This document shows, in pieces, positions 43,271-52,808 of a DNA stretch of 64,000 nucleotides. The notes under the pieces were generated by a model. The model saw only the letters and a list, made by a program, of their open reading frames with translations. It did not search any database and was not told where the DNA came from. Positions within the stretch are counted from its first letter, which is position 1; the number at the start of each line of letters is the position of its first letter. The position numbers and the translations under genes were made by a program. The DNA lies in the NCBI GenBank assembly GCA_945881965.1, contig CAMCVS010000009.1, positions 1 through 64,000 of the forward strand. Direction: 5' to 3'. Source of the stretch: Paracoccus haematequi. Lineage in GTDB: Bacteria > Pseudomonadota > Alphaproteobacteria > Rhodobacterales > Rhodobacteraceae.

Positions 43271-44167
43271 TCACTTGCAATACGGCCCCGACCGGTGCCG
43301 CGCGGTGTCGAAATGGAAATGATCGCGGTGAAAGCGGTCAGAGTTCGGGCCCAATACGGTGCCAAACGGGCCACAGGCCGCGCGGTGCAGCGATTTCATC
43401 AGGCGCCCGTTGCGCCCCGAACTCCAGTCGCCCAGCACGGTCACACTGGACCCGTCGCGAAAGGTAATGCCAGAGATGTCGATGGCGCGGCCCTGCGCGT
43501 GTTCGGACAGTCGCGCGCCGCGCTGGTTGTTGCGCCCCCGGCAGGCATAGGACGCGGCGACGCGCAATTGCGCCACGCCGCCGCCGCGCTGGCCCGCCTC
43601 GGGGATCAGGCCGCGGTCCACCCAGCGTTTCAGCGCCTTGGCCGTGCCGCAGTCGATGGTGGCCGGGGTGGACAGGCGCACGCCCGATACGGCGCGCAGC
43701 CGCACGGCGCTGGCGATCCCACAAGCTCCCGCCCCGGGGACCGCGCCGATGGCCTCGCCCACAAGGCCGGGATCGCCGCAAAGACCGCCGCCCTTGGTGG
43801 CCTGGGTCGCTGCTTGCTGTCCCGCGCGCCGCTCGGCGCGTTCGCGCGCGCGCCGTTCGGCCCGGGTTTCAGTCCGCGTTTCGCGCGCTTGGGGCGCGGT
43901 TTGGGCCGTGGCCTGATCCGGGCCCTGTTGCGTCGCAGGGGCCAGCGTCGCAGGCCGCGCCTGCGGGCGGATCACGGCGCGGGGGTCCGTGGCCGGTATG
44001 GCGGCGGGTTGCGATGGCGCGGGCGCGGCGGGTGGCGGTGTGCCTGCCTCGGTAACCGGTGCCACAGGTCGCGCCACGGGTCGCAAGGATGTGCGCGGCG
44101 CATCGGCCCAGACGGACGATGCCAACGCCGCCACCAAAAGCGCCGATGCCAAGCGGGCCCGCGTCAC
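43271..44167 (-). CDS. extensin-like C-terminal domain protein, exported
   Basis: A 298-residue protein. The GTG start at 44167 shares a GTGA with the tyrC stop. A signal peptide ([20 protein letters not shown]) is followed by a long Pro/Ala- and then Arg/Glu-rich low-complexity region (about 28-130) and the extensin-like domain (about 135-298) with four or more cysteines, LSEHAQGRAIDISGITF and FHRDHFHFD. The His/Asp arrangement resembles LAS-type peptidases, so a cell-wall peptidase role is possible. It directly abuts the convergent TIGR02186 gene (TGATCA). Confidence 0.85.
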   Translation of the reverse strand: MTRARLASALLVAALASSVWADAPRTSLRPVARPVAPVTEAGTPPPAAPAPSQPAAIPATDPRAVIRPQARPATLAPATQQGPDQATAQTAPQARETRTETRAERRARERAERRAGQQAATQATKGGGLCGDPGLVGEAIGAVPGAGACGIASAVRLRAVSGVRLSTPATIDCGTAKALKRWVDRGLIPEAGQRGGGVAQLRVAASYACRGRNNQRGARLSEHAQGRAIDISGITFRDGSSVTVLGDWSSGRNGRLMKSLHRAACGPFGTVLGPNSDRFHRDHFHFDTARHRSGPYCK

Positions 44168-45081
44168 ACCTTGCCCGTCCGGCCGAAATCCGGCGCTGCG
44201 GTATCTTGGCCCGCTTCGATGATGCCGCGCCGGATGGCGCGGGTGCGGGTGAAATAGTCGAACAGATAGGCCCCGTCCCCCGACCGGATCGCGCGTTGCA
44301 GCACGAACAGCTCTTCTGTGAAGCGGCCCAGAATCTCCAGCGTCGCGTCCTTGTTGGTCAAGAACACATCGCGCCACATCGTGGGGTCCGACGCCGCGAT
44401 GCGGGTGAAATCGCGGAAGCCCGCCGCCGAATACTTGATCACTTCGCTATCCGTCACCCGCGCCAGATCATCGGCCACGCCCACCATGGTATAGGCGATC
44501 AGGTGCGGGGTGTGGCTGGTCACGGCCAGCACGAGGTCATGGTGATCGGCGTCCATCTCGGACACATTCGCCCCCATGCCGCGCCACAGCGCCGCCAGCC
44601 GGTCCACCGCGGCCCGGTCCGCGCCCGCGTCCGGAGTCAGGATGCACCAGCGGTTGATGAACAGCGTGGCAAAGCCGGATTCGGGGCCGGAATGTTCGGT
44701 CCCCGCCAGCGGATGACCCGGCACGAAATGCACATCCGCGCGCAACAGCGGCCCAACCTCGGCCATCACCGATCCCTTGACCGATCCGACGTCGCTGACC
44801 GTGGCGCCGGGGGCCAGATACGGCGCGATTTCGGCCGCCACGGCCCCCATCGCCCCCACCGGCACACACAGCACCACCAGATCCGCGCCTGCGACCGCCT
44901 CCGCCACGCTGTCGCAGACCCGGTCCACCAGCCCGATCCGCCGCGCGGTGTCGCGCGTGGCGGCAGAGCGGGCATAGCCCGTCACCTCGCCCGCCAGCCC
45001 GTTCCGCCGCATCGCCAGCGCCATCGACCCCGCGATCAGGCCCAGCCCGATCAGAGCAACCCGTTGGTAAACCCGCGTCAT
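44164..45081 (-). CDS. tyrC: prephenate/arogenate dehydrogenase
   Basis: A 305-residue NAD(P)-dependent enzyme of tyrosine synthesis: the Rossmann motif [15 protein letters not shown] near the N terminus, then [34 protein letters not shown] and the helical C-terminal dimer domain with [13 protein letters not shown]. No chorismate mutase or ACT domain is present. It overlaps hisC (upstream) and the extensin-like gene by four bases each. Whether prephenate or arogenate is preferred cannot be read. Confidence 0.9.
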   Translation of the reverse strand: MTRVYQRVALIGLGLIAGSMALAMRRNGLAGEVTGYARSAATRDTARRIGLVDRVCDSVAEAVAGADLVVLCVPVGAMGAVAAEIAPYLAPGATVSDVGSVKGSVMAEVGPLLRADVHFVPGHPLAGTEHSGPESGFATLFINRWCILTPDAGADRAAVDRLAALWRGMGANVSEMDADHHDLVLAVTSHTPHLIAYTMVGVADDLARVTDSEVIKYSAAGFRDFTRIAASDPTMWRDVFLTNKDATLEILGRFTEELFVLQRAIRSGDGAYLFDYFTRTRAIRRGIIEAGQDTAAPDFGRTGKV

Positions 45082-46175
45082 GCCCGCGCCCCAACCCGCG
45101 CCTCGACCACGCGCGCAATCACGTCGGCGACCCGGCGACAGGCGGCCTCGTCGCCCACGGTGATCCGCAGCGCCTCGGGCAGGCCGTATCCCGTGACGCG
45201 GCGCACAAGGATGCCATCCGCGCGTAAGGCGGCATCCGCCACCCCGGCCTCTGTGGCATCCGCCAAGCGCGCCAACACGAAATTCGCATGGCTTTCGTCA
45301 CAGCCCACCCCGGTCTGGCGCAATCTATCCGTCAACCAGCGCCGCCATGTTGCGTTCTGGTCGCGGCACATGGCGACAAAATCGCGGTCCTGCACCGCCG
45401 CAATCGCCGCCGCCATCTGCAAATCCGACAGGTTGAACGGCTGGCGCAGCCGCGTCAGCACGTCGATGATCTCGCGTGACGCATAGCCCCAGCCGATGCG
45501 CAGCCCGCCCAGCCCGTAAATCTTGGAAAATGTCCGCGTCATGATCACATTGGGATGGGCATCGACCAGCGCCGCGCCGCCATCAAAGCCGTCGACATAT
45601 TCGGCATAGGCCCCGTCATGCACCAGCACGACATGGTCGGGCAGGCCCGACGCCAACCGCCACAGGTCGGCGTCAGCGATCATGGTGCCGATGGGATTGG
45701 CCGGATTGGCCAGAAACACCACGCGGGTGCGATCCGTCACGGCGGCGAGGATCGCATCGACATCCACCACGCGGGTCTGCTCCGGCACCGTCACCGGCAC
45801 CGCCCCCGCCGCGCGGGCCAGAATGGGATACATCGAAAACCCGTGCTGCGTGGTGATCACCTGATCCCCCGGCCCCGCATAGGCTTGGGTCACGAATTGC
45901 AACACCTCGTCCGATCCCACTCCGCAGATGATCCGGTCGGGGTCCAACCCATGCACCGCGCCAATCGCCGCCCGCAGCCCCGCGTGATCCGTGGACGGAT
46001 AGCGGTGCAGCGTGCCAACCGTCGCCGCAATCGCCGGGGCCACAGCGGGCGAACAGCCGAACGGGTTTTCATTCGACGACAGTTTCAGCACCTGCGCGTG
46101 GCCTGCCACCGCGCTGTCGCCGCTGACATACAGCGCGATATCCATAATGCCGGGCTGCGGCACGGGGTGGGTCAT
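45078..46175 (-). CDS. hisC: histidinol-phosphate aminotransferase
   Basis: A class I PLP aminotransferase of 365 residues. Motifs: [48 protein letters not shown] and the PLP-lysine region [20 protein letters not shown]. It acts in histidine synthesis and in many alphaproteobacteria also in aromatic amino acid synthesis, which fits its coupling to tyrC. AAAGGAG precedes the ATG. Confidence 0.93.
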   Translation of the reverse strand: MTHPVPQPGIMDIALYVSGDSAVAGHAQVLKLSSNENPFGCSPAVAPAIAATVGTLHRYPSTDHAGLRAAIGAVHGLDPDRIICGVGSDEVLQFVTQAYAGPGDQVITTQHGFSMYPILARAAGAVPVTVPEQTRVVDVDAILAAVTDRTRVVFLANPANPIGTMIADADLWRLASGLPDHVVLVHDGAYAEYVDGFDGGAALVDAHPNVIMTRTFSKIYGLGGLRIGWGYASREIIDVLTRLRQPFNLSDLQMAAAIAAVQDRDFVAMCRDQNATWRRWLTDRLRQTGVGCDESHANFVLARLADATEAGVADAALRADGILVRRVTGYGLPEALRITVGDEAACRRVADVIARVVEARVGARA

Positions 46176-46209
46176 GCGGGTCTCCTTTGGCAGCCTGCGG
46201 CGGCGCCGG

Positions 46210-46740
46210 TCACTTCTTGGCTTTCGCAGACAGCCAATCCATCGTCGCCATCAGCACACCTGACACGACAAACACCAGATGAATGGCCGCCAGCCAGAAC
46301 AGTTCACGTTCGTTGAACGCGGATTCCGCGTCGGCCTGACCGATTTCCATAAAGCGTTTCAGCAGATGAATCCCGGAAATCGCCACGATAGACGCGATCA
46401 GTTTCATCTTCAGACCGCTGAAATCCACCCGCCCCATCCATTCGGGCCGGTCAGGATGCGCGCCGATGTCGAGCTTGGAGACAAAGTTCTCATAGCCCGA
46501 GAACAGCACGATCACCAGAAGGTTGGCCGCCAGCGTCAGGTCGATCAGCGTCAGGATCGCGAGGATCGCCTTCTCCGCGCTCATGGTCAACGCTTGCGGC
46601 GCGTAATAGGCCAATTCACGCAGGAACACGACCGTCAGCATCGCCAGCGCAACAGCCAGACCGATATACATCGGCGCCATCAGCCAGCGGCTGGCGAACA
46701 GCCCCCGTTCCAACGCGCCTTCCAGACCCTTTTCCGCCAT
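46210..46740 (-). CDS. TIGR00645/YqhA family membrane protein
   Basis: A 176-residue inner-membrane protein with four hydrophobic helices and the family markers [48 protein letters not shown] and [20 protein letters not shown]. Function is unknown. AGGAG before the ATG at 46740 fixes the start. It lies downstream of rpsD, separated by a terminator and a hairpin repeat. Confidence 0.88.
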   Translation of the reverse strand: MAEKGLEGALERGLFASRWLMAPMYIGLAVALAMLTVVFLRELAYYAPQALTMSAEKAILAILTLIDLTLAANLLVIVLFSGYENFVSKLDIGAHPDRPEWMGRVDFSGLKMKLIASIVAISGIHLLKRFMEIGQADAESAFNERELFWLAAIHLVFVVSGVLMATMDWLSAKAKK

Positions 46741-46850
46741 GTCCCGCTCCTGTTGCCGCCCCTTTGCCGCTCTGACTTCCTTTGCCATGCCCCGCGCGCG
46801 CCGAAAAGGTCTGGCGTTCATGCAAACTGTCACAGCCCAGAGACCACCCC

Positions 46851-46920
46851 CGGCTTCTTCGGTTCAAAACTATCCCGGGGGGGCGCCGCAGGCGCGGGGG
46901 GCAGCGCCCCCCTCTGGCTT
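46851..46920 (-). repeat. dispersed intergenic hairpin repeat, copy C (partial family member)
   Basis: On the minus strand a GC-rich hairpin block (GGGGGGC/GCCCCCC) is followed by GGGATAGTTTTGAACC and GAAGAAG. The second block matches copy A (GGGGATAGTTTTGAACCAG), and the hairpin block differs. Confidence 0.6.
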
Positions 46921-46939
46921 AACAAGAAAGAGCGCGCAC

Positions 46940-46967
46940 AAAAAAGGGCGCCCCCTGCGGGACGCCC
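46940..46967 (-). terminator. Rho-independent terminator of rpsD
   Basis: On the minus strand a 9-bp stem (GGGCGTCCC with GGGGCGCCC, one G-U) and a short loop are followed by six T, 26 bases after the rpsD stop. Confidence 0.85.
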
Positions 46968-46992
46968 CCATGATCCGACCCATGTGGGGGTC

Positions 46993-47613
46993 TTAGTTCT
47001 TGGCGTAGAATTCCACGACCAGGTTCGGTTCCATCACCACCGGATAGGGCACATCGGCCAGCGTCGGCTGCCGCACGAAAGTGGCGGTCAGTTTCGAATG
47101 ATCGACTTCCAGATAATCGGGCACGTCGCGTTCGGCCAAGGCGATGGCTTCCATCACCACCACCATCTGCTTGGATTTCTGCCGGACCTCGATCACGTCG
47201 CCTTCCTTGACGCGGTAGGACGCGATGTTGACCGAACGGCCATTCACCAGAACATGGCCGTGGTTCACGAACTGACGCGCGGCGAACACGGTCGCGACGA
47301 ATTTGGCGCGATAGACCACCGCGTCCAGACGGCGTTCCAGCAAGCCCACCAGATTCTCACCGGTATCGCCCACAACCCGCGCGGCATCGGCATAGATGCG
47401 GCGGAACTGCTTTTCGGTGATGTTGCCGTAATAGCCCTTCAGCTTTTGCTTGGCGCGCAGCTGGGTGCCGAAGTCGGACAGCTTGTTCTTGCGGCGCTGG
47501 CCGTGCTGGCCGGGGCCATATTCACGCTTGTTCACCGGGGATTTCGGACGGCCCCAGATGTTTTCGCCCATGCGGCGGTCGATTTTATACTTGGCAGCAA
47601 GACGCTTGGTCAT
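46993..47613 (-). CDS. rpsD: 30S ribosomal protein S4
   Basis: S4 binds 16S rRNA early in 30S assembly. The 206 residues start [21 protein letters not shown] and contain the S4 RNA-binding domain (about 95-160, [21 protein letters not shown] and [18 protein letters not shown]), ending VEFYAKN. AAGGAG precedes the ATG. It is transcribed alone, with its own near-consensus promoter, a structured leader and a terminator. Confidence 0.98.
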   Translation of the reverse strand: MTKRLAAKYKIDRRMGENIWGRPKSPVNKREYGPGQHGQRRKNKLSDFGTQLRAKQKLKGYYGNITEKQFRRIYADAARVVGDTGENLVGLLERRLDAVVYRAKFVATVFAARQFVNHGHVLVNGRSVNIASYRVKEGDVIEVRQKSKQMVVVMEAIALAERDVPDYLEVDHSKLTATFVRQPTLADVPYPVVMEPNLVVEFYAKN

Positions 47614-47662
47614 CGCTGATCTCCTTCGTTGTTACAGAAGGGCGTTGTCCTTTTCCGCAAGC

Positions 47663-47709
47663 CTGCCTTACGGCAGCCAAGGGACGACAGGCCTCCCCTT
47701 GCGGGGGCC
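47663..47709 (-). promoter_or_regulatory. structured rpsD leader: two hairpins with GNRA-type loops
   Basis: In the roughly 107-base leader two stems are seen on the minus strand: a CCCC/GGGG stem capped by GCAA (within 47690-47709) and CTGCC/GGCAG capped by GTAA (47663-47676). Both loops fit the GNRA pattern, which favours stable RNA folds and protein contacts. Confidence 0.5.
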
Positions 47710-47727
47710 GCCAACACCAGAGCCGCG

Positions 47728-47755
47728 CTTATACGCGGGCGCGTCGCAGAGTCAA
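47728..47755 (-). promoter_or_regulatory. sigma-70 promoter of rpsD
   Basis: On the minus strand TTGACT (47755-47750), a 16-base spacer and TATAAG (47733-47728), near consensus. Confidence 0.75.
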
Positions 47756-47774
47756 CGCTGCCGTTACCCGCGTG

Positions 47775-48839
47775 TTACGCAACATCCTGCAACAGGATCG
47801 CCGCCTCGGGCGCGGACAGGTTGCGCCGCGCGTATTCGCCAAAGGTATGCGGGTCCTGTTCCAGCCCCGGAAACTGTTTCAACAGCCGGATCCGGTCGCC
47901 ATCAGTCAGGGTGGACAGCGCGGCATTGGCGGGGTGGAAACTTTCCGTCTCGATCCCGTTGGCCCACAGGATGTTATGCGCGGGCAACAACAGGTGGATA
48001 TAGGTCACCTCGCGCAGCATGTGGTCCACCACAACCGTGGACCCGTTCACCATGTCCTTGGCGGCCACAAGCACCTCAGGGGTGTTGAACAGGTCCATCG
48101 CCTCGGGGCCTTCCAGCAGCATCCGGTGTTCGGGTGATACCAGCAGATCGCCTTCCGGACGACCCCGGCCAAGCGCGGCAGGGCGGATGCGGATCGGGCG
48201 CAGTTTCGGCATCGCGTAAAGCCGCGCCCCCGTCATGCGCCGGTTGCCGACCCAGAGGATATCCTGCGGGCCATTGTCCTTGGTCAGGACCTGATCGCCT
48301 TCTTGCAGCATCTCGACCGGCACCGGGCCTTTCAGCGTCAGGATGCGGGTGCCGGGGGTGAAACAGATCACCCCGCCCGACCCCGGCCCCAGCGGGTTCA
48401 GGTTCAGCCCTTCCAGCGTGTGATGCACCACCCACAGATCGGTGTCGCGCGGCGGCAACTGATCCAAGAACATCAACAGGGGCGTGCTGTCGCGGCCCAG
48501 GTCGATCATGGTGATGGTATAGGTTCGCGCGCCGTCGGTGACGACCACCGCCTGTTCAGTCAGCGGAACCTCGACCGGGACAGCGTCCAGATCGCGTGTC
48601 CCCGCCACAGCGGCCCCTACCAATCGCCGCACCATGCGTGCCGCGCGTTTGCGAATATTGCCGTCGCCATCGCCCTCGTCCAGACGCAAGATCTCGGACG
48701 GGCCATCCACGCGCACCGCATCACCGTGCCAGCGCCAGGCGGCACCCACACTCAACGCATGTATCGGCGCGGCCGAAAGGCCGTCGATCTCTGTCTGTGA
48801 CCAGGAGATGACGAACGTGCCCCGAAAGCCCGTTCTCAT
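47775..48839 (-). CDS. Hint (hedgehog/intein) domain protein
   Basis: A 354-residue protein. Residues about 155-305 form a Hint domain: the nucleophile-type cysteine in VICFTPGTRILTLKG, the middle motif DLLVSPEHRMLL, and the end motif LLPAHNILWANG-IETESF. The N-terminal 150 residues are not recognisable and have no signal peptide. Rhodobacterales commonly carry such Hint proteins, often alone or with calcium-binding repeats; autocatalytic cleavage is the family property but the final splice-site Asn is not obvious here. It is divergent from nothing and lies between rpsD and the LpxR-like gene, all on the minus strand. Confidence 0.8.
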   Translation of the reverse strand: MRTGFRGTFVISWSQTEIDGLSAAPIHALSVGAAWRWHGDAVRVDGPSEILRLDEGDGDGNIRKRAARMVRRLVGAAVAGTRDLDAVPVEVPLTEQAVVVTDGARTYTITMIDLGRDSTPLLMFLDQLPPRDTDLWVVHHTLEGLNLNPLGPGSGGVICFTPGTRILTLKGPVPVEMLQEGDQVLTKDNGPQDILWVGNRRMTGARLYAMPKLRPIRIRPAALGRGRPEGDLLVSPEHRMLLEGPEAMDLFNTPEVLVAAKDMVNGSTVVVDHMLREVTYIHLLLPAHNILWANGIETESFHPANAALSTLTDGDRIRLLKQFPGLEQDPHTFGEYARRNLSAPEAAILLQDVA

Positions 48840-49005
48840 CTGCTCTGCTGCCTCGTGTCGTTTTTTGGTTATTGAAAAAAGGTTAACAGAGCCGAATCAT
48901 TGACGGAAGTCTCTCATTAGCGTCACCCCTAGCGCAAAAGTAGTAGATCGGCCCATTTGACACACTCAACGAACCGAAACCGGGTTTTCGCGCCGCCAGA
49001 GCAGC

Positions 49006-49926
49006 TTAGAAGCGGAAGTTCACGCGGATCGCGCCGACAAGCTGGCCCTCGGATTGGCGTTGCGCCTCGGGTGTCAGCCAGGTCAGGCCATAGAACCCGC
49101 CTGCCCGGTCGCCCTGCCAACTGACCCCGGCGCGGACCCGTCCGCGCGCGTCGTCCAGCGCCACCGGGCTGCGGGCAGGAAAAAACGCGCTGTCGGCCAC
49201 ATGCGCGATATCCGCGCCCAGCACAAAGCCCATCCCGGTGCCGCCGCCGCTGATGGCGCGGTAGCGGTGCCCGGTGACGGGGTCACGCGCCATCAGATCG
49301 CCCACCCCTTGGCCGAACATCAGGTCCACACCGCCGCGCAGCAGGGTTTCCGCCCCGGCACGGCCTTCAACAAAGGAGCGCAACCGCGCGGTGCCAAAGG
49401 AAATTTCACGCCCCATCTCGACCACCAGCGTGGGATGCACGGCATTGCCAACCTGATTGGCGCGCGTCGCTGCCGAAGGACCGACCAGCCCGAACGCCTG
49501 GTGCAGATTGTCCTGCACCTCGTCCAGCCCGGTTTGCGGCCCGGTCAGCACCAGATCGCCGCCCAGCGTCACGTCCCAGCCGCCGCTGCGATAGTGCGTA
49601 TGCGCGCCCAGCGACAGCGCGGTGGCATAGAGCCGGTCAATGCCGGGGGACGTCAGATTGGCGGGCGCAATGATCTGCGCGCCGAACCGCACCTCGACGA
49701 CCGCGCCGGGGCGGTCGGGCAGCGCGCCCTGCCAGTCGCGGCCATAGACCCGGCTGGTGGCGACAGAGGCCGTCTGCCAGCGGTCACGGCGGTCGCCAAA
49801 GCTGTCGTTGACCACCAGCATCCCGAAACCCAACTGGCGGATGGGTTTTTCGTCGGCGGCGCCACCTGTGGCGGACAAGATCAACGCCAGAGAGGCGGCA
49901 AACGGTCGGATCATCGCGAACCCCAT
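49006..49926 (-). CDS. LpxR-type lipid A deacylase family outer-membrane protein
   Basis: A 306-residue protein with a signal peptide (MIRPFAASLALILSATGGAA) and a beta-barrel pattern ending in aromatic NFRF, as expected for outer-membrane proteins. LGFGMLVVNDSFGDRRDRWQT matches the DUF2219/LpxR motif NDxxGDxRDRWxT, which carries catalytic and calcium residues. In Salmonella, LpxR removes the 3'-acyloxyacyl group of lipid A; here the role is inferred. The start could be 49926 (GGGGGG six bases upstream) or 49914. Confidence 0.8.
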   Translation of the reverse strand: MGFAMIRPFAASLALILSATGGAADEKPIRQLGFGMLVVNDSFGDRRDRWQTASVATSRVYGRDWQGALPDRPGAVVEVRFGAQIIAPANLTSPGIDRLYATALSLGAHTHYRSGGWDVTLGGDLVLTGPQTGLDEVQDNLHQAFGLVGPSAATRANQVGNAVHPTLVVEMGREISFGTARLRSFVEGRAGAETLLRGGVDLMFGQGVGDLMARDPVTGHRYRAISGGGTGMGFVLGADIAHVADSAFFPARSPVALDDARGRVRAGVSWQGDRAGGFYGLTWLTPEAQRQSEGQLVGAIRVNFRF

Positions 49927-50067
49927 GTTTTGCCCCCCGGCGAAGACGTTGTAACGGGGCCGCCGCAACGGGGCTAGTGCCGCCACGCCACAGCGGTGGC
50001 AAAAACGGTGGCTTTCCGGGATTGCCCGCCTGTGTCACAGTTCGCCATCACCGCCGGAGACGCCGCC

Positions 50068-51234
50068 ATGCCCCTGCCCCGCCTGACAAATTCCGACATC
50101 ATCGCCCTGACCGACCTGCGCCACACCCTGCACCGCGCCCCCGAGGTGTCGGGCCAAGAGGCGGGAACGGCCGCGCACATCGCGGCTGTGCTGCGCGATC
50201 TGCGCCCCGATCAGGTGCTGACCGGGCTGGGCGGGCATGGCGTCGCCGCGATCTGGAACGGGGCCGCAGATGGCCCCACGGTGCTGTTGCGCTGCGAGTT
50301 GGACGCGCTGCCGATCACGGAAACCGGGCGGCCCGACTGGGTGTCGCAGGTGCCGGGTGTGGCGCATCTCTGCGGGCATGACGGGCATATGGCGATGCTG
50401 ACCGGGGTGGCGCGGCTGTTGTCACGCCAGCCCCCGCTGCGTGGGCGCGTCGTGCTGATGTATCAACCCGCCGAAGAGGATGGCGCAGGCGCGCGGGCCG
50501 TGGTGGCCGATGCCCGCTACGCGGCTCTCCGCCCCGACTGGGCCTTTGCGATCCACAATTTTCCGGGCCTGCCGTTTGGCCATGTGCTGGTGACGGACGG
50601 CCCGGTCAACTGTGCCTCACGCGGGATGAAGGTGGCGCTGCACGGGCGCACCGCCCATGCGAGCCAGCCCGAAACCGGCACCTCGCCCGCCCATGCCTTG
50701 GCACGGCTGATGCCGACGCTGACGGCCCTTTCGGGCGGCACGGTAACGGATGCCGATTTCCGGCTGGCGACGGTCACCCATGCCCGTCTGGGTGAACCTG
50801 CGTTCGGTATTGCGCCGGGGGCGGCGGAATTGTGGGTGACCCTGCGCAGCCGCGTTGATAGCGGCATGGCCGGGATGATCGCCGCGGCCGAGGCGCTGGT
50901 GGGCGATGTGGCGGCGGCAGAACATCTTGGGCATGATATCAGCTATCACGACATCTTCGACCACTGCGACAATGACGCCGAGGCCGTGGCGCATATCACC
51001 GCAGCCGCCCAAGCCATGGGCCTGACCCACAGCGCGGATGGCCTGCCAATGCGCGGGTCCGAGGATTTCGGACAGTTCGGCAAGGCAGGCGCCCGCGCCG
51101 CGATGCTGTTCCTTGGCGCCGGGGCGATAGCCGATCTGCACAACCCGGATTATGACTTTCCTGACGATCTTATCCCCAAAGGCACCGGGATTTTTGTCGA
51201 AATCCTACGATCCGTGGGGGTTTGGGCCGCTTAA
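50068..51234 (+). CDS. M20 family amidohydrolase/peptidase
   Basis: A 388-residue metal-dependent hydrolase of the hippurate hydrolase/IAA-amino-acid hydrolase type. Metal ligands are seen in VAHLCGHDGHMAML (Cys, His), QPAEEDGAGA (Glu, Glu), AIHNFPGLPFG (His) and LHNPDYDFPDD (His near the end), with the lid domain between about 180 and 290. GGAG eight bases before the ATG at 50068 selects this start over the longer frame. The substrate, an N-acyl amino acid or related amide, is unknown. The stop overlaps that of the convergent helicase (TTAA). Confidence 0.88.
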   Translation: MPLPRLTNSDIIALTDLRHTLHRAPEVSGQEAGTAAHIAAVLRDLRPDQVLTGLGGHGVAAIWNGAADGPTVLLRCELDALPITETGRPDWVSQVPGVAHLCGHDGHMAMLTGVARLLSRQPPLRGRVVLMYQPAEEDGAGARAVVADARYAALRPDWAFAIHNFPGLPFGHVLVTDGPVNCASRGMKVALHGRTAHASQPETGTSPAHALARLMPTLTALSGGTVTDADFRLATVTHARLGEPAFGIAPGAAELWVTLRSRVDSGMAGMIAAAEALVGDVAAAEHLGHDISYHDIFDHCDNDAEAVAHITAAAQAMGLTHSADGLPMRGSEDFGQFGKAGARAAMLFLGAGAIADLHNPDYDFPDDLIPKGTGIFVEILRSVGVWAA

Positions 51235-52766
51235 TCGGACTCGAGCGCCAGCGTGCTGCCCGCCTTCAGGTCATCCACCCGCAACGGCCCCGTGGGGCGC
51301 GACAGCCGGTTGCGCACCACCCACATCAGCCGGGTTTCCGCCCGCGTGATCGCCACATAGGCCAGCCGTTTCCACAACGGCTGCCCCGCCTCGGACCGGC
51401 CCGCCTGCGCCGCCGCATACAAGTCGGGCGCGAAAACCTGCACATCGGGCCATTGCGACCCCTGCGCCTTGTGGATCGTCACAGCGGCCCCATGCAGGAA
51501 TGTCGCCCCCATCGTGGCGGCATAGGGGATGAACGGTTCTTCCAAATCGGGTTTTTCAATGCGCACGATGGAGGACGCCGACAGTTGCGGGTCTTCGGCC
51601 CCCATCACATGCAGGCGCGAAAATCCGGGGCGTCGGCCTGCGCCCAGATAGATCACCTGCGCGCCCTTGATCAGGCCGCGCGCTTCAAGATCAATCCGTT
51701 TCTTGCGGTGTTTCAACGGCAATTCGATGCCGTCGCAGATCAGTGGTTCCCCCGGCAGCAATTCGAAATCCGGTGCGCCATGCGCGGCCCGAAACGCCGT
51801 GATCAGCCGCACCCGCGTCGCGTTGCGCCAGACCAGAACGGGGGACCGCGCCATCAGGTCGCTTTCGACCCGTTCGGCCCAGACGACGCGGTCATCGTGC
51901 CGTGCAGCGTCCTGCACCATCTGCTCGAAATCGTGAAATTCGAGGGCCGGATCAGCCAGCGCATGGGCCAGATCCAGGATCGGGTTATCCGCCGTCTGCC
52001 TATGCACGCGGGACAGGTGCATCCGTTGCGCCGCGGGCAGGCGTTCAAAGGCCATCGTGCCGGATTGGCCAACGGGGGCCAACTGTGCGGGATCGCCGAA
52101 CAGCACCAGCATCGGGAAAATCTCGCGCAGGTCGTCGAACTGCCGGTCATCCAGCATCGAGCTTTCGTCGATGAACCCGATATCCAACGGCTCTTCGCGC
52201 CGCTTCCAGCCGGTGATGAAATCCGACCCGCGCAAACCCGCCGTGCCAAGCGCGGCGGGCATCGACGGGTGCTGACGGAAAAACTCCAGCGCGCGGTCCA
52301 TCTGGATATCGGTCAGGCCCGGCACCTCGGGGCGGTCGCCCTTGCCGTCGCCCGCCAGCCATTCCGCAAGCCGTTCATAGATCGGATCATAGACCGGCGT
52401 ATAAAGAATCCGGTGAATGGTTGTGGCCGGCACGCCGCGAAAGCGCAGCACCGAAGCCGCCTTGTTGGTCGGCGCCAGCACCGCCAATGTGCGGCGGTCG
52501 CGGCGGCGGCGGGATTCGTAATCGCCCGACACGATTTCCACACCCGCCGCTTTCAGCGCGGTCACCAGTTGCGCCAACAACAGCGTCTTTCCCGACCCCG
52601 CCTTGCCAGTGATCGCCAGCACGGCAGATTCTCCCTCGCGCGGGGGCAACAGGGTGCCGTCGTCGATGTCCACGCCCATCTCGCGCAGCACCTCCGCGAT
52701 GCGGTCATGGGCTGCGGCCTGATCGGCGGACAGGGTCGGGGTGGGGGCTAGGGCGGGCGCGGTCAT
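51231..52766 (-). CDS. RecD-like (UvrD-type C-terminal) ATP-dependent DNA helicase
   Basis: A 511-residue superfamily 1 helicase. The Walker A motif is ITGKAGSGKTLLL (about 52-64), motif Ia is LAPTNKAAS, Walker B is IGFIDESSML, followed by FGDPAQLAPVG, the arginine region SRVHRQ, and the C-terminal UvrD-like TIHKAQGSQWPDVQ and RLAYVAITRAETRLMW. It lacks the N-terminal domains of true RecD2. It probably acts in repair or recombination. No partner gene is adjacent. Confidence 0.88.
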   Translation of the reverse strand: MTAPALAPTPTLSADQAAAHDRIAEVLREMGVDIDDGTLLPPREGESAVLAITGKAGSGKTLLLAQLVTALKAAGVEIVSGDYESRRRRDRRTLAVLAPTNKAASVLRFRGVPATTIHRILYTPVYDPIYERLAEWLAGDGKGDRPEVPGLTDIQMDRALEFFRQHPSMPAALGTAGLRGSDFITGWKRREEPLDIGFIDESSMLDDRQFDDLREIFPMLVLFGDPAQLAPVGQSGTMAFERLPAAQRMHLSRVHRQTADNPILDLAHALADPALEFHDFEQMVQDAARHDDRVVWAERVESDLMARSPVLVWRNATRVRLITAFRAAHGAPDFELLPGEPLICDGIELPLKHRKKRIDLEARGLIKGAQVIYLGAGRRPGFSRLHVMGAEDPQLSASSIVRIEKPDLEEPFIPYAATMGATFLHGAAVTIHKAQGSQWPDVQVFAPDLYAAAQAGRSEAGQPLWKRLAYVAITRAETRLMWVVRNRLSRPTGPLRVDDLKAGSTLALESD

Positions 52767-52808
52767 GGCGCGGACCCTAGCCCCGGGGCGCGGAAAGGGC
52801 CAGATGGA

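Noticed and set aside
48959-48971. TTGACACACTCAA as an FNR/Dnr box
   Set aside because: Half-sites are separated by five rather than six bases and the inner positions do not fit TTGAT-N4-ATCAA.
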